The position numbers and the translations under genes are program-made. From a virus: a stretch of DNA of 21,099 nucleotides. Of this stretch, positions 1 through 7,027 are shown piece after piece. The notes under the pieces are model-generated. The model was not told where the DNA came from and made no database searches. It was given only the letters and a program-made list of their open reading frames with translations. How positions within the stretch are numbered: the first letter of the stretch is position 1; every line of letters starts with the position of its first letter. The stretch spans positions 1 through 21,099 of the IMG/VR virus record IMGVR_UViG_3300030101_002058; one strand, written 5' to 3'.

Positions 1-447
1 GAAGAAAGAGCTGACTGTCTTAAATGGGCAGAGTCAAAACTAAAGAATCCTAAGAGAGCTGTATTGAAACCAACTCCTTGGGAAGAAGTAGAAGATGGTA
101 AATACATAATTAAATTCTCATGGGCTGAGGATAAGAAACCTCCTGTTGTAGATACAGAAGGTACACCCATAACCAATACAGATACACCAGTATATGAAGG
201 GTCAAAAGTTAAAATTGGGTTTATACAAAAGCCTTATATACTTCGTGATGGCACTACCTATGGTACTAGTGTTAAGTTATCGGGCATACAAGTTGTATCA
301 GTCCAAACCGGAGCTGGGGTTGATACTGGGGACTTGGATGAAGCAGGCGTAGCAGAGCTTTTCGGAACTACTGCTGGCTTTAAGGCTGATGATCCTAATG
401 TCACTCCTGACACAACTCCCAGTTCAGTAGAAGAAGACGACTTCTAA
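1..447 (+). CDS. ssDNA-binding protein, T7 gp2.5-like (3' part only)
   Basis: The reading frame is open from the first base, so the start lies upstream and 148 C-terminal residues are visible. The last residues are strongly acidic and end in phenylalanine (SSVEEDDF). This is the signature tail of T7 gp2.5-type and bacterial SSB proteins, which docks DNA polymerase and primase-helicase and competes with DNA for the binding cleft. The body has the beta-rich, lysine- and glycine-containing look of an OB fold (for example VKIGFIQKPYILRDG). The gene directly overlaps an endonuclease I gene by one base (TAATG), the same gp2.5-gp3 order as in T7. The internal TTG at position 64 is not the start, because coding continues upstream of it. 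The assignment rests on tail plus gene order; the family name is likely but the N-terminal half is not visible. Confidence 0.8.
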   Translation, partial: EERADCLKWAESKLKNPKRAVLKPTPWEEVEDGKYIIKFSWAEDKKPPVVDTEGTPITNTDTPVYEGSKVKIGFIQKPYILRDGTTYGTSVKLSGIQVVSVQTGAGVDTGDLDEAGVAELFGTTAGFKADDPNVTPDTTPSSVEEDDF

Positions 448-797
448 TGTTTAAGTCAGGATTAGAGGAGAAAGTCTCTGATCTTTTATGTCAGTTAGGT
501 GTGGATTATGAGTATGAGGGAAAGAGTTTTTCTTATACAATCAAACATCAATACACACCTGATTTTATATTGCCTAATGGAGTAATCCTAGAGACTAAAG
601 GATATTGGAAGCCAGAAGATAGGCGTAAAATAAAACAGGTAATTTTAGAAAATCCGGAAATAGATTTACGTCTTGTATTTCAAGACCCTTATAAAAAAAT
701 AAATAAAAAATCAAAGACAACCTACGCAAAGTGGTGTCAGAGATATGGAATTAAATGGTGTGCTTTTCACGCCATACCAATTGATTGGCTTCGATGA
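447..797 (+). CDS. Endonuclease I (Holliday junction resolvase), T7 gp3-like
   Basis: The 116-residue product would cut branched DNA: Holliday junctions during packaging and recombination, and host DNA for nucleotide recycling. The catalytic set of T7 endonuclease I (E20, D55, E65, K67) has clear counterparts: E7 or E8 in the N-terminal SGLEEKV segment, D39 in YTPDF, and E49 and K51 in ILETKGYW. This PDF...ExKG pattern is the PD-(D/E)XK nuclease core. T7 gp3 is 149 residues, so this version is shorter, mainly at the C-terminus. The start ATG overlaps the stop of the ssDNA-binding gene and the stop overlaps the next gene's ATG (ATGA), which implies translational coupling. The lysine-rich stretch at residues 74-82 fits DNA binding. 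The function is confident from motif and position. Confidence 0.92.
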   Translation: MFKSGLEEKVSDLLCQLGVDYEYEGKSFSYTIKHQYTPDFILPNGVILETKGYWKPEDRRKIKQVILENPEIDLRLVFQDPYKKINKKSKTTYAKWCQRYGIKWCAFHAIPIDWLR

Positions 798-2362
798 CTG
801 AAAGCGAATTTATTAGACACGAACCATGTCCAGACTGTGGCTCGTCTGATGCCTTAGCGGTATATACAGACGGCCACACTTATTGTTTTAGTTGTCAAGC
901 TAGAACTGCTGGAGATGGGCAAGAACAACAACTACCCATGCAAGCAAATGTTAATTTCAAAGGCTCAGCCCAAAGGCTGCAAAAACGAAGAATTAGCGAA
1001 AAGGTATGCCAGTTTTACAAAATCTATAGAGACGATGCATACTTACGCTTCCCTTATTTCGACAGTGATGGACGAATTAAAGGATTCAAAATAAAAACTA
1101 AAAGTAAAGACTTTAAATATGAAGGGCAAACCACCGATACCCTATTCGGTCAGCATTTATTTCCTGCTAGCGGCAACCGTATTGTTATTACTGAGGGCGA
1201 ACTAGATGCTGCGAGCTGTTATGAAGCGATGGACGGATGGCCGATGGTTTCGTTACCACATGGCGCAGCGTCCGCACAAAAAGACATTAAAAAACAAATA
1301 CCTTTACTACAAGGCTACGAGAAGATTGTCCTGTTCTTCGACAACGATGATGCCGGACGAAGAGCTACAGAACTTGCAGCGCAAGTCTTACCAACAGGTA
1401 AGGTCTTCATTGCAAGAATGGACAAATATAAGGATGCGTCAGAAGCACTCCAAAACGAAGATTCAAAGGCTATATGCAGGGCTATCTGGGATGCGAAGCC
1501 TTATCAGCCGGATGGCATCGTTGATGGTAAGACGCTACTTGAAGCAGTAACCACACCCAGTCCTCCATGTAATCACCAATATCCCTTTCCTGGACTGCAA
1601 TCTATGACTCATGGCATACGCTATGGGGAACTTACAACTATAACAGCCGGCACAGGTCAAGGGAAGAGTACCTTTTGCCGACAGCTGGCAACTGAGTTAC
1701 TAAATGCCGGCACAAGAGTAGGGTATATCGCATTAGAAGAATCTAACAGGCGCACAGCATTAGGGCTTATGTCCGTAGCTGTGGGTAAAGCTTTACATCT
1801 TGGAGAACATGAATACACCACCCTGAAAGATGCCTATGACAAAACTATTCAAGACTGGAATCTTTATTTATACGACCACTTTGGTAGCTTATCTAGTGAT
1901 GTTATCTACAGTCGTATCGAATATATGGCTCTGGGTTTAGATATAAAAATAGTTTTCCTCGATCACCTATCAATATTACTTTCTGGCTTAGATGGAAATA
2001 TGGATGAGAGGAGAACAATAGATAAAACCATGACTGATTTAAGAAGTCTGGTTGAACGTACAGGAATTAAATTATTTTTAGTTTCTCACTTAAGACGAGC
2101 GCAAGGAGATAAAGCGATAGAGGATGGACAGAAAGTTTCGATTGGTATGCTTCGCGGATCTGCAAGTATAAGCCAGTTATCCGACACCGTACTCGCCTTG
2201 GAACGCGATCAGCAGAATCCCGATGATGTCTCAACTTTAAGAGTTTTAAAGAACAGATATTCAGGAGAGACAGGTGTGGCTGCTGAACTCAAATACGATA
2301 AAGCCACCTGTAAATTTAATGAAACTACAAACACAATTTTCAGTCCCACCACAGACTTCTGA
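794..2362 (+). CDS. Primase-helicase, T7 gp4-like
   Basis: The bifunctional replication protein has 522 residues (T7 gp4 is 566). The N-terminal zinc-binding primase domain has C12-x2-C15 and C31-x2-C34. The TOPRIM primase core follows, with E134 in VITEGELDA and D183/D185 in FFDNDDAG. The RecA-like helicase half has Walker A at about residues 286-293 (GTGQGKST), Walker B D390 (IVFLDH), and the SHLRR and GSASISQLSD segments typical of DnaB-type helicases. It ends in TTDF; in T7 the gp4 C-terminal phenylalanine contacts the polymerase. I chose ATG 794 over the in-frame TTG 785 because it makes an ATGA overlap with the endonuclease stop and because the zinc domain begins right after it. All catalytic residues I checked are present. 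Confidence 0.96.
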   Translation: MTESEFIRHEPCPDCGSSDALAVYTDGHTYCFSCQARTAGDGQEQQLPMQANVNFKGSAQRLQKRRISEKVCQFYKIYRDDAYLRFPYFDSDGRIKGFKIKTKSKDFKYEGQTTDTLFGQHLFPASGNRIVITEGELDAASCYEAMDGWPMVSLPHGAASAQKDIKKQIPLLQGYEKIVLFFDNDDAGRRATELAAQVLPTGKVFIARMDKYKDASEALQNEDSKAICRAIWDAKPYQPDGIVDGKTLLEAVTTPSPPCNHQYPFPGLQSMTHGIRYGELTTITAGTGQGKSTFCRQLATELLNAGTRVGYIALEESNRRTALGLMSVAVGKALHLGEHEYTTLKDAYDKTIQDWNLYLYDHFGSLSSDVIYSRIEYMALGLDIKIVFLDHLSILLSGLDGNMDERRTIDKTMTDLRSLVERTGIKLFLVSHLRRAQGDKAIEDGQKVSIGMLRGSASISQLSDTVLALERDQQNPDDVSTLRVLKNRYSGETGVAAELKYDKATCKFNETTNTIFSPTTDF

Positions 2363-2459
2363 GGAACTGAAGAAACCAAATTTACCTAGTAAAGAAGCAG
2401 TCAAAAAAGCCAAGTTTAAAGATAAAACATATGTCGGAAAAACAAATGCTCGTATTTGA
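2319..2459 (+). CDS. Possible small lysine-rich protein between helicase and polymerase
   Basis: A 46-codon frame fills the gap between the primase-helicase stop (2362) and the polymerase exonuclease start (2431), overlapping both by 44 and 29 bases. The product is lysine-rich (KKPNLPSKEAVKKAKFKDK) with no recognisable domain. T7 and its relatives carry small gp4.x genes at this place, and phage genomes rarely leave 68 bases empty. An in-frame TTG or GTG further upstream cannot be excluded, but ATG 2319 gives the smaller overlap. No clear Shine-Dalgarno sequence precedes it. I do not recognise the protein; it may also be a chance frame. Confidence 0.4.
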   Translation: MKLQTQFSVPPQTSEELKKPNLPSKEAVKKAKFKDKTYVGKTNARI

Positions 2460-2964
2460 CTGCGAAACAAACGGATTATTACATGACGTTTCTGAGATAC
2501 ATTGCGTTGCCATCTACGACTCCCAAACGGAGGAAACCACCGTCTTTAACAATAACGGTGGAAAGTGCAGACCGATCACGGAAGCTTGTCATTGGCTCAG
2601 TACAGCTGATGTCATTGTTGGTCATAACATCATTGGTTATGACTTACCTGTTTTTCGGAAAGTATATCCTTTTTTTAGTACTACTGCTGAAGTTGTGGAT
2701 ACTCTTGTGCTATCTCGCTTATATCATCCAAACATGATGGAGATAGATAAGAGAAGAAATATAGAACGCATGCCATTACAACTTTATGGTCGCCATTCTT
2801 TAGAAGCTTATGGCTATAGGCTTGGCGAATATAAAGGAGATTTTGGAAAAACAACTGACTGGAAAGACTGGTCACAAGAGATGCAAGATTATTGCGTACA
2901 AGACGTACACGTTACAACTAAATTATGCGAGCACTTCCGCCCTTACATGACTGGCTCGCGTTAG
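2431..2964 (+). CDS. DNA polymerase, 3'-5' exonuclease part (T7 gp5 N-terminal domain)
   Basis: The 177-residue frame encodes the proofreading domain of a family A (T7 gp5-type) DNA polymerase and nothing else. Exo I is D10 and E12 in VFDCETNG, Exo II is H65-N66 and D71 in GHNIIGYDL, and Exo III is Y154 and D158 in YCVQD, so the proofreading site looks intact. The frame ends just after the position where T7 gp5 passes from exonuclease to polymerase domain. The polymerase domain continues in the -1 frame at 2925, with a 40-base overlap. I saw no canonical X XXY YYZ slippery heptamer in the overlap. Two separate polypeptides that assemble, non-canonical frameshifting, or an error in the sequence are all possible. 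Confidence 0.93.
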   Translation: MSEKQMLVFDCETNGLLHDVSEIHCVAIYDSQTEETTVFNNNGGKCRPITEACHWLSTADVIVGHNIIGYDLPVFRKVYPFFSTTAEVVDTLVLSRLYHPNMMEIDKRRNIERMPLQLYGRHSLEAYGYRLGEYKGDFGKTTDWKDWSQEMQDYCVQDVHVTTKLCEHFRPYMTGSR

Positions 2965-4193
2965 AACACCGAGTCGCAGAAATTTTAACAGAACAAGAAA
3001 TACATGGATGGTACTTTGATGAATCAAAAGGTCAGCAACTTGAATCACATCTCAGAAGAGAGATGGAAGAAACTGCTGCAATACTTCGAGGACAATTCCC
3101 TTTCGTTGGAGGAAAGATGTTCACTCCTAAACGAAATAACAAGTCCACCGGTTACATCGAAGGATCAGAATCACAAAGATTAATTGAATTTAACCCAACT
3201 TCACGAGATCACATAGCATGGATACTTCAAAACCGTCTGAAGATTACGTTGACCCAGACTACAACGACTGGGAAGCTAATTATAGACGAGATTACATTGA
3301 AGGAGATAGATCATCCCTTTTGCAAATTATGTGCGAAAGCTTTGGATCTGAAGAAGAAGCTAGGAATGATATCGCAAGGCGTGAACGCATGGCTCAAGCT
3401 ATGTACGACATCTAGCCGATTGCATCATCATTGCTCAGTTTCCACTAACACTTTTCGCTGTGCTCACCGCAAGCCTAATCTTGCTCAAGTACCAGCTGAC
3501 GAAAAGTTTAGACAACTATTTAAAGCAAGTCCAAACAAAGTAATGGTAGGTGCTGACCTATCTGGGATAGAGCTACGAATGTTAGCTCATTACTTGGGAC
3601 GATATGACGGAGGTCGATACGCCGACATATTACTCAATGATGATATTCATCAAGTTAATGCTGACAAAATAGGAATAACTAGAAGACAAGTTAAGACTGT
3701 AACTTATGCCTTCCTTTATGGGGCTGGAAATTTAAAACTAGGTTTGTCGTACGATAACTCCTTAACTCCAGCTAAAGCCAGTAAGAAAGGACAAGAAATT
3801 AGAAAGGCTTATGTTGAAGCTATTGATGGATTAGCCGAGCTATTAGCAGCAGTAAATACTAAAGCTAAACAAGGTTATCTGACGGTTATAGATCAACGTA
3901 AAGTCTTAGTTGATAGTCCTCACAAAGGACTGAATTACCTTTTACAGTGCGGAGCTGGTGTGGTAGCCAAACGATGGATGGTTATTGCTGACGATGTTTG
4001 TAAAAACCATATTCACACTAAACAACTTGCCTTCGTACACGATGAATTGCAGTACGAAACAAATCCAGATGGAGCAAAGATTCTTATGAGTGTTCTTGAA
4101 GAATCAGCACGGCTAGCTGGAGAGTATTACAACTTACGTTGTCCCATAGCAGCTGAAGCAAAGCAAGGCGCAACATGGGCTGACGTTCATTAA
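2925..4193 (+). CDS. DNA polymerase, polymerase part (T7 gp5 C-terminal domain)
   Basis: The 422-residue frame holds the whole palm-fingers-thumb of a T7-type family A polymerase. Motif A is D211...E216-L-R218 (ADLSGIELR), motif B runs from R253/R254 and K257 to FLYG at about residues 263-266, and motif C is H372-D373-E374 (VHDEL). FNPTSRDHI near residue 90 and PNLAQVP near residue 184 align closely with T7 gp5. The segment that in T7 carries the long thioredoxin-binding loop (between the thumb helices, before FNPSSRDHI) is much shorter here, at about residues 57-92. ATG 2925 lies inside the exonuclease frame without an obvious ribosome binding site, so expression would depend on coupling to the upstream frame. 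Together the two frames equal a normal gp5 minus that loop. Confidence 0.93.
   Translation: MRALPPLHDWLALEHRVAEILTEQEIHGWYFDESKGQQLESHLRREMEETAAILRGQFPFVGGKMFTPKRNNKSTGYIEGSESQRLIEFNPTSRDHIAWILQNRLKITLTQTTTTGKLIIDEITLKEIDHPFCKLCAKALDLKKKLGMISQGVNAWLKLCTTSSRLHHHCSVSTNTFRCAHRKPNLAQVPADEKFRQLFKASPNKVMVGADLSGIELRMLAHYLGRYDGGRYADILLNDDIHQVNADKIGITRRQVKTVTYAFLYGAGNLKLGLSYDNSLTPAKASKKGQEIRKAYVEAIDGLAELLAAVNTKAKQGYLTVIDQRKVLVDSPHKGLNYLLQCGAGVVAKRWMVIADDVCKNHIHTKQLAFVHDELQYETNPDGAKILMSVLEESARLAGEYYNLRCPIAAEAKQGATWADVH
3218..3415 (+). CDS. Possible overprinted acidic small protein inside the polymerase gene
   Basis: A 65-codon frame runs wholly within the polymerase frame, shifted by two bases. Its product is acidic and looks like a natural small protein, with DYVDPDYNDWEANYRRDYIEGD and FGSEEEARNDIARRERMAQAM-type helical content. 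Its codons are the ones the neighbouring genes prefer (GAA, GAT, AAA, AGA, GCT). In the same stretch the polymerase frame uses unusual G-ending codons (ACG, TTG, CTG, AAG in series), as expected when a second frame constrains the first. The polymerase frame is still aligned with T7 gp5 on both sides, so it is real too. No good Shine-Dalgarno precedes the ATG. It may be a chance frame; I do not recognise the product. Confidence 0.3.
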   Translation: MDTSKPSEDYVDPDYNDWEANYRRDYIEGDRSSLLQIMCESFGSEEEARNDIARRERMAQAMYDI

Positions 4194-4197
4194 ATAT

Positions 4198-4962
4198 ATG
4201 AAATTACTAATTGATTGCGACTATATAGTATATAAATGCTGTGCAGCTGCTGAAACAGAATTAGATTTTGGTGACGATGTAATAGTAGTTACTTCACAAT
4301 TTAGTGAAGCTATGAAATGCGTTGAAAGAGACCTAGATAAAATTAGAAATGAATTTCCTTTTCATAAGGATATAATTTTATTTTTCACAAGTCCTAATAA
4401 TTTTAGGAAAAAAATTTTACCGGAATACAAGGGTCATCGAAATAGAAAAAAACCATGTGGGTTTAAAAGAGTCATAAATGAACTTAAGAAACACTACAAG
4501 GTAATTATTAAAGATAATCTCGAAGCTGACGATAGCTTAGGGATTTACGCCACTAAATATACAGGCAATATTATTGTCTCTCCTGACAAAGATATGAGGC
4601 AAATTGCTGGTAAATTATATGACTTCAATGAAACAGTTGACATTACACCTGAAGAGGGTGCTAAATGGCATTTGGTTCAGACGATGGCAGGCGATAACAC
4701 TGATGGATACAGCGGTGTGCCAGGAATTGGTATAAAACGTGCTGAGAAAATCTTTCAAGAAAAAGGCTACACATGGAAAGCAGTTGTAGAAACTTTTGAG
4801 GAGAAAGGCATGACTGAGGAAGATGCATTAACTAATGCTCGACTCGCAAGAATATTAACCTACGAAGATTATGACTCAGACAAACAAGAACCAATCCTTT
4901 GGACCGCCACCTCCAATTACAAAATTAACGATGGAGCAAGACTTGAAGCTACGACAGCTTGA
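4198..4962 (+). CDS. 5'-3' exonuclease, T7 gp6-like (FEN/PIN superfamily)
   Basis: The 254-residue protein is a structure-specific 5' nuclease that removes RNA primers and degrades host DNA in T7-type phages. The acidic metal-binding set of the family is visible: D6 and D8 (LIDCDY), E109 with D111/D112 (LEADD), D130 and D132 (VSPDKDM), and D166/D169 (GDNTDGY). The helical-arch basic residues appear in LPEYKGHR (K78, R81). The helix-3-turn-helix DNA-binding motif is GVPGIGIKRAEKI at about residues 173-185. T7 gp6 is about 300 residues, so length is slightly reduced. It starts 4 bases after the polymerase stop, the T7 gene order gp5-gp6 with the small intermediate genes missing. Confidence 0.94.
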   Translation: MKLLIDCDYIVYKCCAAAETELDFGDDVIVVTSQFSEAMKCVERDLDKIRNEFPFHKDIILFFTSPNNFRKKILPEYKGHRNRKKPCGFKRVINELKKHYKVIIKDNLEADDSLGIYATKYTGNIIVSPDKDMRQIAGKLYDFNETVDITPEEGAKWHLVQTMAGDNTDGYSGVPGIGIKRAEKIFQEKGYTWKAVVETFEEKGMTEEDALTNARLARILTYEDYDSDKQEPILWTATSNYKINDGARLEATTA

Positions 4963-5182
4963 GATCTTACTCGCAAAACCTGAGACAAGAAAAGAAGACA
5001 TCATTACTGTAATGATTGCTCTTCAAGAACAAGCCTTTGTCTTATCAAACTGTATAACAAACCTTATAAAAAAATGGCCGAAACCACCAACGACCAAGGA
5101 CCAGAATACTACAAACGAGGTTCCATTGATGTTTGGGATTTTATTAGAGACCAAGGACTCGGATTCCACCTCGGAAACGTAA
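4931..5182 (+). CDS. Small hypothetical protein after the exonuclease
   Basis: The 83-residue frame starts at ATG 4931, overlaps the exonuclease by 32 bases and the following DUF3310 gene by 109 bases. The first 50 residues look like a compact helical protein (LRQLEILLAKPETRKEDIITVM and VLSNCITNLIKKW), and this part is the only coding explanation for 4963-5073. The last 35 residues, in the overlap with DUF3310, are low in predicted structure (PPTTKDQNTTNE) and may simply be a tail. The longer frame from 4871 would add a large overlap with the exonuclease and is less likely. No domain is recognised; position suggests an accessory role in replication or nucleotide metabolism, but nothing in the sequence shows one. 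Confidence 0.6.
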   Translation: MEQDLKLRQLEILLAKPETRKEDIITVMIALQEQAFVLSNCITNLIKKWPKPPTTKDQNTTNEVPLMFGILLETKDSDSTSET

Positions 5183-5292
5183 TTAAATATGTATGTAGAG
5201 CCGGTTATAAAAATAACGATATAGAAGATTTATCTAAAGCCATCCACTACCTATCAAATGAAATCGAATTTAGAACAAGCAAAAGAGTTTAG
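5074..5292 (+). CDS. DUF3310 family protein (often annotated nucleotide kinase)
   Basis: This 72-residue protein has the family pattern Y-[YK]-[KR]-x-G-x-I-[DE]-V-x-D-F-I near the N-terminus (residues 12-24), then the very typical FHLGNVIKYVCRAG (31-44) and EDLSKAIHYLSNEI (51-64). The DUF3310 fold is common in phages, and I recall that T7 gp1.7, a nucleotide kinase without Walker motifs, is annotated in it; that activity is not shown by the sequence here. It lies in a cluster with a MazG-like protein and ribonucleotide reductase, which supports a role in the nucleotide pool. It begins inside the preceding small gene and overlaps the MazG-like gene by 35 bases. The small size is near the minimum of the family, covering the core only. 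Confidence 0.85.
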   Translation: MAETTNDQGPEYYKRGSIDVWDFIRDQGLGFHLGNVIKYVCRAGYKNNDIEDLSKAIHYLSNEIEFRTSKRV

Positions 5293-5632
5293 AAAAGCAT
5301 ACAACATTGGTAACTCACCATCTATGCCAGTTAAAACTTATCAATTAGGTTTAATTATTGAAGAATTTAAAGAGTTCTTAGAAGCCGAACGCATGCTTTA
5401 TAGAAAAAGCGAAAAGATTCATGCAGATTGTTTAAAAGAATTAGGTGATTTAGTTTATGTTTGCTATCAATATTCAGTCAATATGGGCTGGGATCTTGAT
5501 AGAGCATTAGAGCGAATACATCAAAGCAATCTTTCTAAACTCGATGAACAAGGTAATCCCATAAAAAGAGAGGATGGGAAAGTACTTAAAGGACCAAATT
5601 ATAAAGAACCATATTTAGAGGACTTAATATAA
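5258..5632 (+). CDS. MazG-like nucleotide pyrophosphohydrolase
   Basis: The 124-residue protein has the all-alpha NTP pyrophosphohydrolase signature: E35-E36-x2-E39 in IIEEFKEF and E61-x2-D64 in KELGDLVYV, the residues that bind the magnesium ions. The C-terminal part (NLSKLDEQGNPIKREDGKVLKGPNYKEP) is typical of phage members related to phosphoribosyl-ATP pyrophosphohydrolase. The family hydrolyses (d)NTPs to monophosphates; cyanophage MazG proteins have been discussed as nucleotide pool sanitisers and as effectors of ppGpp, but substrates differ and cannot be read from the sequence. It overlaps DUF3310 upstream and its TAA is immediately followed by the ATG of the reductase gene, so it is in the same translational unit. 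Confidence 0.85.
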   Translation: MKSNLEQAKEFRKAYNIGNSPSMPVKTYQLGLIIEEFKEFLEAERMLYRKSEKIHADCLKELGDLVYVCYQYSVNMGWDLDRALERIHQSNLSKLDEQGNPIKREDGKVLKGPNYKEPYLEDLI

Positions 5633-7027
5633 ATGGCTAATATGATCGCTCGAACTGGCAGAGTCCAGTCTTGGATTGATAATCCCACTTCACGTCTACC
5701 CGTTTCATGCACTGTCTTTGTAGTAGAAGACTCAATGGAAGGAGCTAATGGAATCGAAGCGAGCTGGCGATTTGTATCGCATGCTCTCAGATATGGAGCT
5801 GGCGTTGCAGTCCACCTGTCGAAACTTAGACCCAGCGGAACAAAAACTTCTAAAGGAACTGATGAACTCGTTGCTTCAGGACCAACATCATTCGGAAAAA
5901 TTTACTCAACATTAAATGAAATACTTAGGCGCGGGGGCACGTACCGGAACGGTGCTGTTGTGCTCCATCTTGATATTACACATCCCGATATTAATATTTT
6001 CATCGAAACTCCTCGGCACGATTTACCGTGGGTTAAACGGTGTATCGACATTGGAGAAGAACAAGACTGGTCTAGTCAATCAGCTGAAACAAAGACAGCA
6101 ATCCTACAAGGAATTGCTAGGGGAGACATCTGGCTCAACAAAATAAAACACGATAATAATGGAAACAGAATCTATGGGAATGTATGCCTCGAAGTATATT
6201 TGCCCTCACGCGGAACGTGCCTCCTCCAACATATTAATTTGTCAGCCTGTCGTATCGGGAACATTCGAGAGGCTATGCGTGCAGGTATGTCAGAACTGTG
6301 CGATCTCCATAGCAAAACAGGTGTTGGATCAAGTGGAGAATATCTCCCACCCGAAAAGGATCGCCAAGTCGGACTTGGATTCCTTGGACTAGCTAACTTT
6401 TTAGCTAACAATAATATTACATACGCTCAGTTTGGCGAAGCTTTGCAATCAGTTAATGATGGTGAAAGCTACGAGGGTTACGCAGGAATGGCTGCTCGCG
6501 AACTTTATCTGGGCGTTACTGAAGCAGCCAATATAGCAAGAGAGAACAACATGGTTAGAGCATTTGCCATAGCTCCAACAGCTAGTTGTTCTTATAGAAG
6601 TAAAGATCTCAAAGGCTTCACAGCAACTCCAGAGATCGCACCACCGATAGCTCGTACAGTTGATAGAGATTCGGGGACATTAGGGGTAGAAAGAGTTGAA
6701 TATGGCAACGTAGAAATAGCCAGCGAGGTAGGCTGGGATGTTTATAAAAAAGTAGCGGATGAACTTATGGTCATGCTACGAAGAACTGATTTGCTTCATG
6801 GCTACAGCTTCAATTCTTGGAGCGACATGGTGACTTACGATGAAGCATTTATAGACGAGTGGCTAAAAAGTCCACAAACGTCTCTCTATTATTCACTACA
6901 AGTAATGGGTGACGTTCAGGACAAGTCAGATGCTTATGCTGCACTTGACCAATCTGATGTTGACCAATACTTGGCAGACATAATGAGCAACAAACCCGAT
7001 GAAATAGGCTGTGACTGTCAACAATGA
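5633..7027 (+). CDS. nrdA: Ribonucleotide reductase large subunit, minimal NrdA-like
   Basis: The protein (464 residues) reduces ribonucleotides to deoxyribonucleotides. Visible active-site parts, by comparison with E. coli NrdA: C26 (C225) in LPVSCTVF, the N183-x-C185-x-E187 finger loop (N437/C439/E441) in NVCLEV, C196 (C462) in TCLLQHINL, the loop around APTAS, the adjacent tyrosines Y419-Y420 (Y730/Y731) for radical transfer, and a C-terminal cysteine pair C460/C462 (CDCQQ) for reduction. The tyrosine pair and the NrdB-like neighbour mark it as class I, although such cyanophage enzymes have been annotated as class II. It starts almost at the first barrel strand: the roughly 200 N-terminal residues of E. 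coli NrdA, with ATP cone and helical domain, are absent. It overlaps the next gene by ATGA. Confidence 0.93.
   Translation: MANMIARTGRVQSWIDNPTSRLPVSCTVFVVEDSMEGANGIEASWRFVSHALRYGAGVAVHLSKLRPSGTKTSKGTDELVASGPTSFGKIYSTLNEILRRGGTYRNGAVVLHLDITHPDINIFIETPRHDLPWVKRCIDIGEEQDWSSQSAETKTAILQGIARGDIWLNKIKHDNNGNRIYGNVCLEVYLPSRGTCLLQHINLSACRIGNIREAMRAGMSELCDLHSKTGVGSSGEYLPPEKDRQVGLGFLGLANFLANNNITYAQFGEALQSVNDGESYEGYAGMAARELYLGVTEAANIARENNMVRAFAIAPTASCSYRSKDLKGFTATPEIAPPIARTVDRDSGTLGVERVEYGNVEIASEVGWDVYKKVADELMVMLRRTDLLHGYSFNSWSDMVTYDEAFIDEWLKSPQTSLYYSLQVMGDVQDKSDAYAALDQSDVDQYLADIMSNKPDEIGCDCQQ

Noticed and set aside
2905-2964. Programmed -1 frameshift heptamer in the polymerase overlap
   Set aside because: I checked the zero-frame heptamers around AAA TTA TGC and found none of the X XXY YYZ form; frameshifting is not excluded but not supported.
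6159-6392. 77-codon + frame within the reductase gene, with several cysteines
   Set aside because: It lies wholly in the well-supported NrdA-like frame across active-site motifs (NVCLEV, TCLLQ), and its cysteines come from reading those conserved codons in another frame.
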